A stretch of 62,869 nt of DNA from an uncultured Actinomyces sp. (GTDB taxonomy: Bacteria > Actinomycetota > Actinomycetes > Actinomycetales > Actinomycetaceae). Shown piece after piece: positions 1-8,444 of the stretch. The stretch lies in NCBI GenBank assembly GCA_900541895.1, contig UWSI01000009.1:1-62869 (forward strand), written 5' to 3'. Every line of letters begins with the position of its first letter. Position 1 is the stretch's first letter. The notes beneath the pieces are model-generated. The model saw only the letters and a program-made list of their open reading frames with translations, was not told the DNA's origin and made no database searches. A program made the position numbers and the translations under genes.

Positions 1-236
1 GGCCGCCCTCGACCACAGCGCGCGCTTCATCTCGGGGATTCTCACTCAGGCGTGAGACGACCCGTTTCACGCGTCGTTTCACGGCTTCGTTGTCGAGGAC
101 GACGGTTGTAGGCAACCCCGCGTTGCCCGATGCGGATACGACTAGTCGAGGCTCGCAGACCAGGGGTCGGCTGGGTGAGGGAGGCGCACGCGATCGCGGC
201 AATCAGGCCGATGACGCAGTAAGCGGCTACCCACAC
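1..236 (-). pseudogene. Continuation of a frameshifted membrane-protein gene, running off the left edge
   Basis: On the minus strand below position 236 two frames look protein-like in succession. One reads a hydrophobic segment beginning VWVAAYCVIGLIAAIACASL (about 236 to 180). After that the frame of the upstream ORF resumes coding character from about 150 to 1, with a Lys/Glu/Val-rich stretch including TTVVLDNEAVKRRVKRVV and no stop before the window edge. Neither piece has its own convincing start codon and ribosome site. I read this as the middle and C-terminal part of the gene that starts at 484, broken by one or two frameshifts, which could be real decay or sequencing error. Alternatively they are fragments of separate small genes. 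The family is not recognised. Confidence 0.3.
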
Positions 237-484
237 ACGAGCCGCCAGTAGCCGAAGTGCACGTACCTGCCGATTGACGTGAAACCGTAAGCGATGATGC
301 TAAAGACAGCGGCCGCGACGAATGCGAGTAGGTTTGCGCGCGTTGAAAGCCCCCGCGGCAGGCGCTCGATCATCGACGAGGCCGGGGGGTTGACGGGACC
401 GGGCGGGGGAGAGGTGGGGTACTGGTTGATTATGGTCTCACTGACGTGTGTGGGATGGGCGAGGCCGGGGCGTGTTCGCGTCAC
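227..484 (-). CDS. Small putative membrane protein, probably truncated by frameshift
   Basis: An 85-residue ORF starts at GTG 484, whose GTGA overlaps the stop of the preceding 37-codon ORF. Its N-terminal 50 residues are Pro/Ser/Thr-rich (YPTSPPPGPVNPPAS), followed by one hydrophobic helix (LLAFVAAAVFSIIAYGF, about residues 53-69), and it stops soon after at VCG. A second hydrophobic helix lies just downstream in a shifted frame. The intact protein may therefore have had two membrane helices with a cytoplasmic tail. It is last in the chain kgd, SGNH-like gene, small ORF, this gene. No family recognised; translation as written is uncertain. Confidence 0.35.
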   Translation of the reverse strand: MTRTRPGLAHPTHVSETIINQYPTSPPPGPVNPPASSMIERLPRGLSTRANLLAFVAAAVFSIIAYGFTSIGRYVHFGYWRLVCG

Positions 485-594
485 GCCTCACGGATAGCCT
501 TCATGATCCCACTGCGCGGGTAGTAGTCGACGGCAAAAGTCTCTTGGAGGAGAAACGTGAATGACGTGGGCACACACATTCCTCCTGTGCTCAT
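481..594 (-). CDS. Small hypothetical ORF (37 aa) coupled to its neighbours
   Basis: This 37-codon reading frame starts at ATG 594 within an ATGA overlap with the stop of the SGNH-like gene. It ends in a GTGA overlap with the next ORF. The peptide begins MSTGGMCVPTSFTFLL and ends GIMKAIREA. It has no signal peptide or membrane helix and I recognise no family. The only support is the stop/start coupling on both sides and plausible amino-acid composition. It could equally be the decayed C-terminal or linking part of an adjacent gene. Confidence 0.3.
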   Translation of the reverse strand: MSTGGMCVPTSFTFLLQETFAVDYYPRSGIMKAIREA

Positions 595-1193
595 ACGTCC
601 GCCGGGGTCGCTCCCGTCCACTCAAACCATCCTTGATGCAGAACAAGCCAAGCCATCAGTGCAAAACCAGACTGTCCGGGCATCGATGCCCCACGGGCAC
701 TGCGTACGGATGAAGACGCCATATCTTCAAACCACTGGTCATGAGCGACGAGGGGAGTATAGGTATCAACAAAGGGGATATCTCTGCGTTCACACACCTG
801 TTGACACGACAGTGAAAGTTCTTTCACCGCAGAGGATTGCACACCGGCAAGCGGAGGCGGGCCAACGACCATCGAGGGGATCCCCAAAGTTGATGCTCGG
901 TCAGTAATATTCGCCAAATTGAGTCGCGATCGGGGAGTTGAAATCCCGGCCGGAATATCACTGCATCCAACAGCAATAATCAGCGCGCAGGGCTCGTCGG
1001 GAGCAAAGCGATACACGACCTCATCCTCCCAGCGCGCAGCGAGCTGCGAGGTCGTTTCTCCCGGAACAGCCAAGGTCATGATGGTTGGCGGAGAAGGGAA
1101 CTCGGAACGTGCCAATACCCTCCCAACCCAACCCAGGCCTCGGGGATCTCCCATGGGGGTAATGAGTTCATCGCCGATAATACAGATTCGCAT
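591..1193 (-). CDS. SGNH/GDSL-hydrolase-like protein with degenerate catalytic residues
   Basis: This 200-aa protein resembles the SGNH (GDSL) esterase/lipase fold. It has a first block beginning RICIIGDELI, a middle block with AVGCSDIP, and a C-terminal block PGQSGFALMAWLV, which matches the usual HPGQAGYxxxAW ending. In place of the nucleophilic Ser after Gly-Asp it has Glu9. Where the family has Asp-x-x-His before Pro-Gly-Gln it has Gly168-Ala-Ser-Met171. It is therefore probably not a classical serine esterase. ATG 1193 was chosen because it lies 8 bases after the kgd stop and begins the conserved first strand; an upstream start would overlap kgd. It is cotranscribed with kgd. Its function is unknown; a binding or structural role is inference. 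Confidence 0.75.
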   Translation of the reverse strand: MRICIIGDELITPMGDPRGLGWVGRVLARSEFPSPPTIMTLAVPGETTSQLAARWEDEVVYRFAPDEPCALIIAVGCSDIPAGISTPRSRLNLANITDRASTLGIPSMVVGPPPLAGVQSSAVKELSLSCQQVCERRDIPFVDTYTPLVAHDQWFEDMASSSVRSARGASMPGQSGFALMAWLVLHQGWFEWTGATPADV

Positions 1194-1201
1194 GATGACC
1201 C

Positions 1202-4200
1202 CTATGCGAAGGCCCGGCGCATGAGCTCCGCGGCCTGTTCGCGATGCAAGCTTGCTCGCCCAGCGGCGGTGGTTGCGCTCTCTGGACGGGAGACCAAAGT
1301 TGGCGCAATTCCTAGCTCGGGGAACAAATTCAATGCGAAGTGAGGCCAAATTCCCTGGTTCTTCGGCTCATCTTGGACCCACAGAAGTTCGGCATTCGGG
1401 AATGTAGACAGAACCTCACGGAGCTCCTCAACGGGAAGCGGATAGAGCTGCTCAACGCGAATAATCGCCGTATTCCATGCACCGCGCTCTTCCCGCTCAT
1501 GGATCAGGTCGTAGTAGACCCGTCCCGAGCACAAAATCACCCGCGACACGCGGTTTGTTTCCACCCGCGAATCGACTTCACCGTACACGGGAGTGAAGGA
1601 GCCAGTAGTGAATTCCTCAAGACGCGATGAGGCAGCATGCAGACGCAGAAGCTGCTTTGGGGTGAAGGCAATGAGAGGCTTACGAGGCCGCTTGTAGGCC
1701 TGAGTGCGCAGCATGTGGAAGTGATTCGCCGGAGTAGAGGGCTGAACGATCCACATGTTGTTTTCTGCGGCAAGCTGCAGGTATCGCTCGATTCGTGCAG
1801 ATGAATGGTCTGGGCCCTGACCCTCTTGGCCGTGCGGCAAGAGCATGACCAAGGAAGAACGCTGTCCCCACTTTGTTTCCGCGGAAGAAACAAACTCATC
1901 GATGACCGTTTGAGCGCCAATTGCGAAGTCTCCAAACTGTGCTTCCCACAAAACTAAAGCTTCGGGGCGCTCAATGGAGTAGCCATACTCATAGGCCAAT
2001 ACCGCATACTCCGACAGCGGCGAATCGAAAACATCGAAGTTTGCCTGGTCGGGAGTAAGGAAGTGCAGGGGAGTGAACTCGCGACCGTCTTTATGATCGT
2101 GCAAAACTGCATGGCGCTGGACGAATGTTGCACGTCGTGCATCCTCGCCCGAGAGACGAATAGGCGTCCCCTCCATCAACAAAGTGCCAAAGGCCAGGAG
2201 TTCCGCGAAACCCCAGTCAATCGGGGCATGACCAGTCGCCATTTCCTGACGCTTCTGGCACAGCTTCTCAAGCTTGGGATGCACAGTGAAATCAGGCGGG
2301 AAATTCACGTAGGCATCACCGATACGCTCGAGTGCCTCGGGGCTGACTGCCGAAGACCAGCCAATCATCATTCCCGCGCCGGGAAGCTGGCTCTCGGGGA
2401 CCTGCCACTGATCGTCCTCAGAGTGGTGCTCTTGCTGCGGCGCCCAACCGTGCTCACGAGTGTGCTCAAGGATTTCGCTGAGCTCAGCCTCGTAAGCGCG
2501 GATTGAAGCGCGGGCCTCTTCATCGGTCAACTGACCACGGCCAACGAGGTTGCGGATGTAGACCTCACGGGTGGAGGGAAGCTTTGAAATGAGCGAGTAC
2601 ATGACCGGCTGCGTCATTGAGGGATCGTCGCCCTCATTGTGACCGCGACGGCGGTAACAGGTCATGTCGATGATGACATCCTTGTGGAAAGCCTCGCGGA
2701 AATCCAAAGCCAATGCAGCCACGCGGACTACGGCCTCGGGATCATCACCATTGACATGGAAGATCGGGACCTGCAGGCCCTTGGCCAAATCGGTTGGGTA
2801 GCGCGTTGAACGACCCGAAGCTGGACCGGTTGTAAAGCCAATCTGGTTGTTCACAATGACGTGAATGGTTCCGCCAGTGCGGTAGCCGGTCAGCTGAGAC
2901 ATATTCAAAGTCTCTTGAACGACACCTTGGCCAATGAAGGCAGCATCGCCGTGAATGAGCAGTGGAACCACGGGGAAATCAGGATCACCCAAGACATCTT
3001 GCTTTGCGCGGACAATGCCCTCAAGGACACCGTCAGCGGCCTCGAGATGCGAGGGATTGGCTGCAAGAGAAATCTTCGTTGCTACGCCATCTTCAGAGGA
3101 ATATACGCCTTCGGTACCCAGGTGATACTTGACGTCGCCGGACCCCTGGACAGTGCGCGGATCCTGATTGCCTTCGAACTCAGAGAAAATCTGGGCGTAA
3201 CTCTTTCCCGCAAGGTTTGCCAGAACATTTAGGCGGCCACGGTGAGCCATTGCAATGGCAACCTCGTGGATCCCGCGGTGTGCAGCCTTATTCAAGATCT
3301 CGTCCAAAAGCGGGATCAGCGACTCCCCGCCTTCCAGAGAGAAACGCTTCTGGCCAAGGTACTTTGTCTGCAGGAATTCTTCGAAAGCCTCGGCGTGAAT
3401 GAGCGTCGACAGAATATGACGCTGTTCCTTAGCGGAAGGTGCTTCAAAGGGGCCTTCAATGCGTTCTTGGACCCACTGTCGCTGGTTCGGGTCCTGAATG
3501 TGCATGTATTCGATGCCGATAGAACGAATATAGGTATCGTGCAGGCGAGCAAGCAGATCGCGAAGCAGCATCTGCTCGCTTCCGCCAAAGCCGCCCGTGG
3601 GGAATGAACGATCCAAATCCCACACGGTCAAGCCGTAGGTTGAAAGGTTCAAATCGGGGTGGCGGCGGACGCGATAAGCCAAGGGGTCGGTATCTGCTGC
3701 CAAATGGCCTCGTGAACGGTAGGCCTGGATGAGCTCGGCAATACGAGCGGGCTTGCCCTTTTCGCGCTCAAGATCGTATTCGAAGTCTGCTTCCCACACG
3801 TAGGGGGGAATTGGGATATGAAGCGCTGTAAACACGCGGTCATAGAAACCGTCGCGTCCGCTGAGTTTGAGATCAAGGAGACGCAGGAAATCACCCGAAG
3901 CGGCGCCCTGGATCACGCGATGGTCATAAGTAGAAGAGACGAACATCGTCTTACCAATGCCCAAAAGGGCAAGTTTGCGCGGAGAAACTCCCGCAAATTC
4001 CGCTGGGTAATCCATCGCGCCCACACCGATGATGACACCCTGACCATTCATCAGGCGCGGAACGGAAGTTGTTGTTCCAATGGTTCCGGGGTTCGTGAGC
4101 GTAACCGTCGCGCCCTGGTAGTCTTCAGCGCTGAGTGAGCCGGCTTTCGCGCGTGAAACAATGTCCTGATAGGCCTCGACGAAACCGGTGAAGGTAAGAG

Positions 4201-4951
4201 TATCGGCCTGATGGATCACGGGGACAACAAGACGGCGTTCGCCCGCGTGCTGGATATCGATCGCAAGTCCAAAACCGACGTGTGCGCGCTCGTCGATAGC
4301 CGGCTTGCCATCGTTGAGTGAATAGCGGACATTCATCTGCGGCATCTCGCAGAGCGCCTCGACAATCGCGTAGCCGATGAGGTGGGTAAATGAAACCTTA
4401 CCGCCGACCGTGCGTGCAAGATGCGCATTGATGACCGATCGATTTTCAATGAGGATTTTTGCCGCAATCTGACGTTGGGAAGTTGCTGTTGGGATCGTGA
4501 GTGACTCATCCATATTGCGAGCCGTTGCGCGAGCAATGCCCTTCAACACATGGAGTTCATCTTGGGTTTCTGTCTGTTCTGACAAAGACGAGGCAACTGG
4601 GGACGTGCGGTGAATACGTGCATAGGGTGACGAGGCCTGGGCGGATTGCGCCGGAGGAGCGGGAGGAAGATCGGAGCGCGTCACCGAAACTTCCGGCTGC
4701 TCCGTTGTCGGGTTGTCCTCGTGAGCAGCCAAAGCGGCCTCAGCGCTGACGACCGCGGTGGGCTGAGTGGGGAGAGGAGCTTGGCTTCGATGGAGCTGTG
4801 CCGGGAGGGTATCACCCTCAAAATAGGCGCGCCAAGACGCATCCACACTGTGTGGATCGGTCAACCACTGCTGACGCATTTGTTGAACCCATTCGTGTGA
4901 ACGTGGGGAATCCGCCACCGTTACACCATCCTTTTCCCTGAACACGGCCAT
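1202..4951 (-). CDS. kgd: Multifunctional 2-oxoglutarate decarboxylase/dehydrogenase (E1 with fused E2 catalytic domain)
   Basis: The product is 1249 aa. In actinobacteria this enzyme performs the thiamine-diphosphate-dependent E1 step of 2-oxoglutarate metabolism and carries the succinyltransferase catalytic domain in the same chain. Residues 1-45 match the E1 N-terminus. Residues 50-130 are a Pro/Ala-rich linker. Residues 130-365 form the acyltransferase domain with TYDHRVIQGA (His344). Residues 400-1249 form the E1 body with MAHRGRLNVL (568-577) and the ThDP motif from HGDAAF (667) to NNQIGFTT (708). There is no lipoyl domain, as is normal for this family, so a separate E2 must supply it. 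ATG 4951 has no clear Shine-Dalgarno site; AT-rich TAAAATAATGT lies just upstream. It is followed after 8 bases by the SGNH-like gene. Confidence 0.95.
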   Translation of the reverse strand: MAVFREKDGVTVADSPRSHEWVQQMRQQWLTDPHSVDASWRAYFEGDTLPAQLHRSQAPLPTQPTAVVSAEAALAAHEDNPTTEQPEVSVTRSDLPPAPPAQSAQASSPYARIHRTSPVASSLSEQTETQDELHVLKGIARATARNMDESLTIPTATSQRQIAAKILIENRSVINAHLARTVGGKVSFTHLIGYAIVEALCEMPQMNVRYSLNDGKPAIDERAHVGFGLAIDIQHAGERRLVVPVIHQADTLTFTGFVEAYQDIVSRAKAGSLSAEDYQGATVTLTNPGTIGTTTSVPRLMNGQGVIIGVGAMDYPAEFAGVSPRKLALLGIGKTMFVSSTYDHRVIQGAASGDFLRLLDLKLSGRDGFYDRVFTALHIPIPPYVWEADFEYDLEREKGKPARIAELIQAYRSRGHLAADTDPLAYRVRRHPDLNLSTYGLTVWDLDRSFPTGGFGGSEQMLLRDLLARLHDTYIRSIGIEYMHIQDPNQRQWVQERIEGPFEAPSAKEQRHILSTLIHAEAFEEFLQTKYLGQKRFSLEGGESLIPLLDEILNKAAHRGIHEVAIAMAHRGRLNVLANLAGKSYAQIFSEFEGNQDPRTVQGSGDVKYHLGTEGVYSSEDGVATKISLAANPSHLEAADGVLEGIVRAKQDVLGDPDFPVVPLLIHGDAAFIGQGVVQETLNMSQLTGYRTGGTIHVIVNNQIGFTTGPASGRSTRYPTDLAKGLQVPIFHVNGDDPEAVVRVAALALDFREAFHKDVIIDMTCYRRRGHNEGDDPSMTQPVMYSLISKLPSTREVYIRNLVGRGQLTDEEARASIRAYEAELSEILEHTREHGWAPQQEHHSEDDQWQVPESQLPGAGMMIGWSSAVSPEALERIGDAYVNFPPDFTVHPKLEKLCQKRQEMATGHAPIDWGFAELLAFGTLLMEGTPIRLSGEDARRATFVQRHAVLHDHKDGREFTPLHFLTPDQANFDVFDSPLSEYAVLAYEYGYSIERPEALVLWEAQFGDFAIGAQTVIDEFVSSAETKWGQRSSLVMLLPHGQEGQGPDHSSARIERYLQLAAENNMWIVQPSTPANHFHMLRTQAYKRPRKPLIAFTPKQLLRLHAASSRLEEFTTGSFTPVYGEVDSRVETNRVSRVILCSGRVYYDLIHEREERGAWNTAIIRVEQLYPLPVEELREVLSTFPNAELLWVQDEPKNQGIWPHFALNLFPELGIAPTLVSRPESATTAAGRASLHREQAAELMRRAFA

Positions 4952-5126
4952 GTGAGTCTTGACATTATTTTAGGCCCTCACGTCCAGAATGCCCTTTCCT
5001 GCGTGGGCCTTTCTCACACTTCGAAGATGGGTGGGTCCAGATAGACTGGAAGAACCATGGATAGTGACAGTTGTTGCCCTGACCAAAGTTCGATGTGTCT
5101 TCACCACCAAATGGTGGGAGGCCAGC
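4952..5126. promoter_or_regulatory. Divergent intergenic region between kgd and the CNNM genes
   Basis: These 175 bases separate two divergently transcribed units and should contain both promoters. On the minus strand TAAAATAATGT, 10-20 bases before the kgd ATG, is a candidate -10 region and implies a short or leaderless kgd mRNA. On the plus strand TTGACA (4959-4964) resembles a -35 box, but no convincing -10 box lies 16-18 bases downstream. No riboswitch was recognised. Confidence 0.35.
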
Positions 5127-6458
5127 GTGCTTTTTGATATCGCAATGCTCCTTTTAGGAGTGATCCTCACCGCGGGTACCTTCATCTTTGTTTCCGCAGA
5201 ATTTTCTCTTGTCGCCCTTGATCAGGCCGTCGTCGAAAGTCGTGCAGCTGCGGGTGACGCCCGGGCACGTCAGGTGGGACAGGCCATTAAGAACCTCTCG
5301 ACTCAACTTTCAGGTTCGCAGGTTGGCATCACCTTAACGACGATTCTCTTGGGGTATACCACGCAATCTGCGCTCGCGGATCTTCTCACGAAGGCGGGCG
5401 TTGGAATGGGGCTATCAACTGCTATTTCTTCGGCTGTTGGAGTGGGTGTCGCGGCGGTCATTATCAATGTGATGTCCATGGTTTTTGGTGAGCTTGTTCC
5501 GAAAAACCTAGCACTGGCCCATCCCCTGAAGACCGCGGGACGTATTGTCCCCTTTAATACGCTCTTCACCGTGATTTTCAAGCCGGTGATCGTTGTCCTG
5601 AATTCCTCCGCGAATGGGATATTGCGTCTTTTGGGAGTAGAGCCCCAAGAAGAGCTTTCATCTGCAAGATCTGCATCAGAATTAGCTGCGATGGTTCGCC
5701 ACTCTGCCCAAGAAGGGACATTGGATACCTCGACGGCCTCGCTATTTACGAATTCCATCCGCATCACTGAACTCACCGCCGTGGATGTCATGACCGATCG
5801 CGGGCTTCTTCACACGATTCCTGATGATGCCTATGCCTCTGATGTCGTCCGCGCCGCGCACGAAACCGGACACTCTCGTTTCCCCGTGATTGGCGAGGAT
5901 CGCGACGACATCATCGGTTTTGTCTCATTGCGCAGGGCCGTTGCGGTTCCCTACGAAAAGCGCGATGAGGTTCCGGTCCTTTCATCCTCTCTTTTAGCCG
6001 ATGCCCCACGCGTACCTGAGACCTTGGATCTGGCGACCCTTTTGGTTCAATTGCGTGAAGAAGGCTTGCAGATGGCAGTGGTCGTTGATGAATACGGTGG
6101 TGTCTCTGGAATTGTGACCCTTGAAGACGTGGTTGAGGAGATCGTTGGTGATGTCGCCGATGAGCACGATCAGCGTCGTCTAGGTATTCGTCCTCGTCCC
6201 GACGGGTCCTACCTTGTACCGGGGCGTCTGCGTATTGATGAACTCGCGCAGAAGATTAAAATTTTCCTTCCTGACGATGGGCCCTATGACACTCTTGCAG
6301 GCCTGATTATGACTGAGCTCGGAACGATCCCACAGGTTGGAGATCGATGCGAAGTTGCTGGCGTGCGCCTCGAGGTCATTCAGATGATGGGCAGGCGTGT
6401 CATGCAGGTGAGTGTTGTTCCGCCCGTTCACGAGGCCGAAGGCGAGGTGCTCCTGTGA
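5127..6458 (+). CDS. CNNM/HlyC-CorC family membrane protein with CBS pair and transporter-associated domain
   Basis: The protein is 443 aa. The N-terminal DUF21/CNNM domain (about 1-190) has several hydrophobic helices, including the family signatures SAEFSLVALDQ and FGELVPKNLALA. It is followed by two CBS motifs, one around GHSRFPVIGE and one around VDEYGGVSGIVTLEDVVEEI. The chain ends in a CorC/HlyC domain (RRLGIRPRPDGS to the C-terminus). The family is linked to divalent-cation, mainly magnesium, export or homeostasis. GTG 5127 was chosen because the first helix follows directly and a GGGAGG ribosome site lies upstream; the longer ORF to 4989 has an unlikely N-terminus. The next CNNM gene overlaps its stop by four bases. 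The cation specificity is not shown by sequence. Confidence 0.9.
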   Translation: MLFDIAMLLLGVILTAGTFIFVSAEFSLVALDQAVVESRAAAGDARARQVGQAIKNLSTQLSGSQVGITLTTILLGYTTQSALADLLTKAGVGMGLSTAISSAVGVGVAAVIINVMSMVFGELVPKNLALAHPLKTAGRIVPFNTLFTVIFKPVIVVLNSSANGILRLLGVEPQEELSSARSASELAAMVRHSAQEGTLDTSTASLFTNSIRITELTAVDVMTDRGLLHTIPDDAYASDVVRAAHETGHSRFPVIGEDRDDIIGFVSLRRAVAVPYEKRDEVPVLSSSLLADAPRVPETLDLATLLVQLREEGLQMAVVVDEYGGVSGIVTLEDVVEEIVGDVADEHDQRRLGIRPRPDGSYLVPGRLRIDELAQKIKIFLPDDGPYDTLAGLIMTELGTIPQVGDRCEVAGVRLEVIQMMGRRVMQVSVVPPVHEAEGEVLL

Positions 6459-7519
6459 ATAGCACCCTTGCTTTGGTCCTGACCGTTCTTTTGCTTGCGA
6501 TGAATGCCTTTTTCGTCGCGGGAGAGTTCGCGACGACCTCCTCTAGGCGCTCCCAGATCGAGCCTTTGGTGGAAGAGGGTGTCCGAGGATCGCGTCATGC
6601 ACTCTTTGCCTTAGAGCACGTGTCCTTGATGCTGGCGATCTGTCAGTTGGGCGTGACCGTAGCTTCAACCTCATTGGGTGTGGTTGCTGAACCAACTTTT
6701 GCTGCAATGATTGAGGGACCGATGGAAAAATGGGGGCTGCCGCATTCGTGGGTACACGTCGTCGGCTTCACCTTTTCTTTGGTCTTGGTGCTGTTCCTCC
6801 ACGTCGTTTTCGGTGAAATGGTTCCAAAGAACCTCTCAATTGCGAATCCACAGCGTCTTCTTCTTGTGCTTGCGCCGATTTTGGTCAATATCGGTCATGT
6901 CATTCGCCCGATCATTCACGCTATGGATCACCTGGCCAACTGGTTCTTACGCGCAGCGGGAGTCGAACCAAAGTCAGAGATTTCCGCGACCTTCACTATC
7001 GAAGAGATGGCGACCATTGTTGAGCATTCTCAGCAAGAAGGAATGATTGATGATGATCTGGGCTTGCTCTCTGGAACCCTAGAGTTTTCTACTGAGAACG
7101 CCTCTGATGTCATGGTTCCACTGAGCGAATTGGTGATTCTGAGTGCTGAGTGCACTCCCGAGGACGTTGAGAAGGAAGTCGCGCGTACCGGTTTCTCGCG
7201 ATTCCCGGTTGCCGATGACTCCGGAGCGCTCAGTGGATACATTCACCTCAAGGACGTCTTGTATGCCGAGGGCGCCGAGAGATTCGAACCTGTCACTTCA
7301 TGGAGAATTCGCAAGATGGAAGCGGTCTCTATGGAAGCAGAGGTCGAAGATGCTCTGCGCCATATGCAGCGCGCTGGCGCCCATCTCGCAGAGGTCATTG
7401 GCAAGGACGGAAACGTTCAAGGAGTGCTCTTCCTTGAAGATATTCTTGAGCGTCTTGTCGGAGAGGTCCGCGATGCACTCCAACGCGATTCGCTTCCGGG
7501 GGCTCATCGCCAAGCATGA
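6455..7519 (+). CDS. Second CNNM-family membrane protein, lacking the C-terminal CorC domain
   Basis: The protein is 354 aa. It has the DUF21/CNNM membrane domain (FVAGEFATTSSRR, FGEMVPKNLSIA) and a CBS pair (TGFSRFPVADDSGALSGYIH; GVLFLEDILERLVGEV). It stops shortly after the second CBS motif, so it lacks the CorC/HlyC domain of its upstream neighbour. The GTG start at 6455 lies in a GTGA overlap with that gene, which indicates translational coupling. The two products may assemble into a heteromeric cation transporter; that is inference from coupling and from CNNM proteins being dimers. Confidence 0.88.
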   Translation: MNSTLALVLTVLLLAMNAFFVAGEFATTSSRRSQIEPLVEEGVRGSRHALFALEHVSLMLAICQLGVTVASTSLGVVAEPTFAAMIEGPMEKWGLPHSWVHVVGFTFSLVLVLFLHVVFGEMVPKNLSIANPQRLLLVLAPILVNIGHVIRPIIHAMDHLANWFLRAAGVEPKSEISATFTIEEMATIVEHSQQEGMIDDDLGLLSGTLEFSTENASDVMVPLSELVILSAECTPEDVEKEVARTGFSRFPVADDSGALSGYIHLKDVLYAEGAERFEPVTSWRIRKMEAVSMEAEVEDALRHMQRAGAHLAEVIGKDGNVQGVLFLEDILERLVGEVRDALQRDSLPGAHRQA

Positions 7520-7575
7520 GCGCTAGGACACAAGTACCTGCGTGAGCGAAAAATATTTGGGATGATTAAAAAGTT

Positions 7576-8442
7576 ATGACGACACCAGCACCGAACTTAC
7601 CCACGCGACGCCAGCGCGCTCACGAGCGCGCACAGCGTGCGCAAGTTGATGCTGCCCAGGTTCTTCCTACTGAACCTTTGGGACGAAAGCGCGGTAAAGC
7701 TGGTCGCCTTCTTGTGCGTTCCAGTGTTCTTCTTGCTTTAGGAGCGATGACCATCGCGGTTCCGCTCAGTGGTTTTCTTCGTCCCGACGTTTCAATTTCT
7801 ATTCCTTCGCGTCAGTTCGGCGCAGCAATTGGTTCACAGTCCTGGGCCTCTGATTCTGCGGCCGTTTCGCTTTCTTCCGGCCTCAATGCGCAGGTCGATG
7901 CTGCCTCGCGATCGCGGGTGCGTTCGCCGCTCATGGTGCAGTGCGTCGGTGATGGGGGCGGTGCGGCTGACGGTACGCGTACTTTGACGAAGGCGGATAC
8001 GATCTACTGGCCTCTTCAAGAAGGCACCTACCAAATCACCTCGCCGTTCTCGATGCGCATTTCACCCGTCTCGGGAACCATGCTCATGCATGAAGGCGTC
8101 GATATGGCCGCCCCGCTTGGGACTCCAATTCATGCGGTATTCGCTGGACAGGTGACAGAGGTTTCAGAGAATTCTCGTTCTGGAGCTCTTGTGACGATTC
8201 GTCACACCGCCAGTGATGGAAGTGTGTTCTATTCTGCTTACCTTCATCAGTACATGAAGGATATTAAAGTCAAGGTTGGTCAGCAGGTTTCAGCTGGAGA
8301 GCAAATTGGAGCCGTTGGATCAAATGGCTGGTCGACTGGACCGCACCTTCACTTTGAGATTCATAATTCTTCAGATCAACCGGTTGATCCGGAGGTATGG
8401 ATGGCGGACCATAAAGCGGTCCACATCGGTAAGGAGTGCTAA
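7576..8442 (+). CDS. M23-family metallopeptidase (LytM-type cell-wall endopeptidase), membrane anchored
   Basis: The protein is 288 aa. It has a basic N-terminal tail (1-45), one membrane helix (about 47-68, VRSSVLLALGAMTIAVPLSGF), a low-complexity Ser/Ala-rich stalk, and a C-terminal M23 domain (about 150-285). The zinc ligands are visible as HEGVD and HLHFEIH. M23 enzymes cleave peptide bonds in peptidoglycan stems or crossbridges; the domain would face the outside. The gene follows the CNNM pair by 56 bases, with AT-rich sequence before the start. It is followed after two bases by the GDPD gene. Whether it is an active hydrolase or an activator is not certain, but the metal ligands are intact. 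Confidence 0.88.
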   Translation: MTTPAPNLPTRRQRAHERAQRAQVDAAQVLPTEPLGRKRGKAGRLLVRSSVLLALGAMTIAVPLSGFLRPDVSISIPSRQFGAAIGSQSWASDSAAVSLSSGLNAQVDAASRSRVRSPLMVQCVGDGGGAADGTRTLTKADTIYWPLQEGTYQITSPFSMRISPVSGTMLMHEGVDMAAPLGTPIHAVFAGQVTEVSENSRSGALVTIRHTASDGSVFYSAYLHQYMKDIKVKVGQQVSAGEQIGAVGSNGWSTGPHLHFEIHNSSDQPVDPEVWMADHKAVHIGKEC

Positions 8443-8444
8443 GC

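Noticed and set aside
557..907. A 116-codon plus-strand ORF opposite the SGNH-like gene
   Set aside because: No ribosome site or motifs, and it is fully antisense to a gene with recognisable fold motifs.
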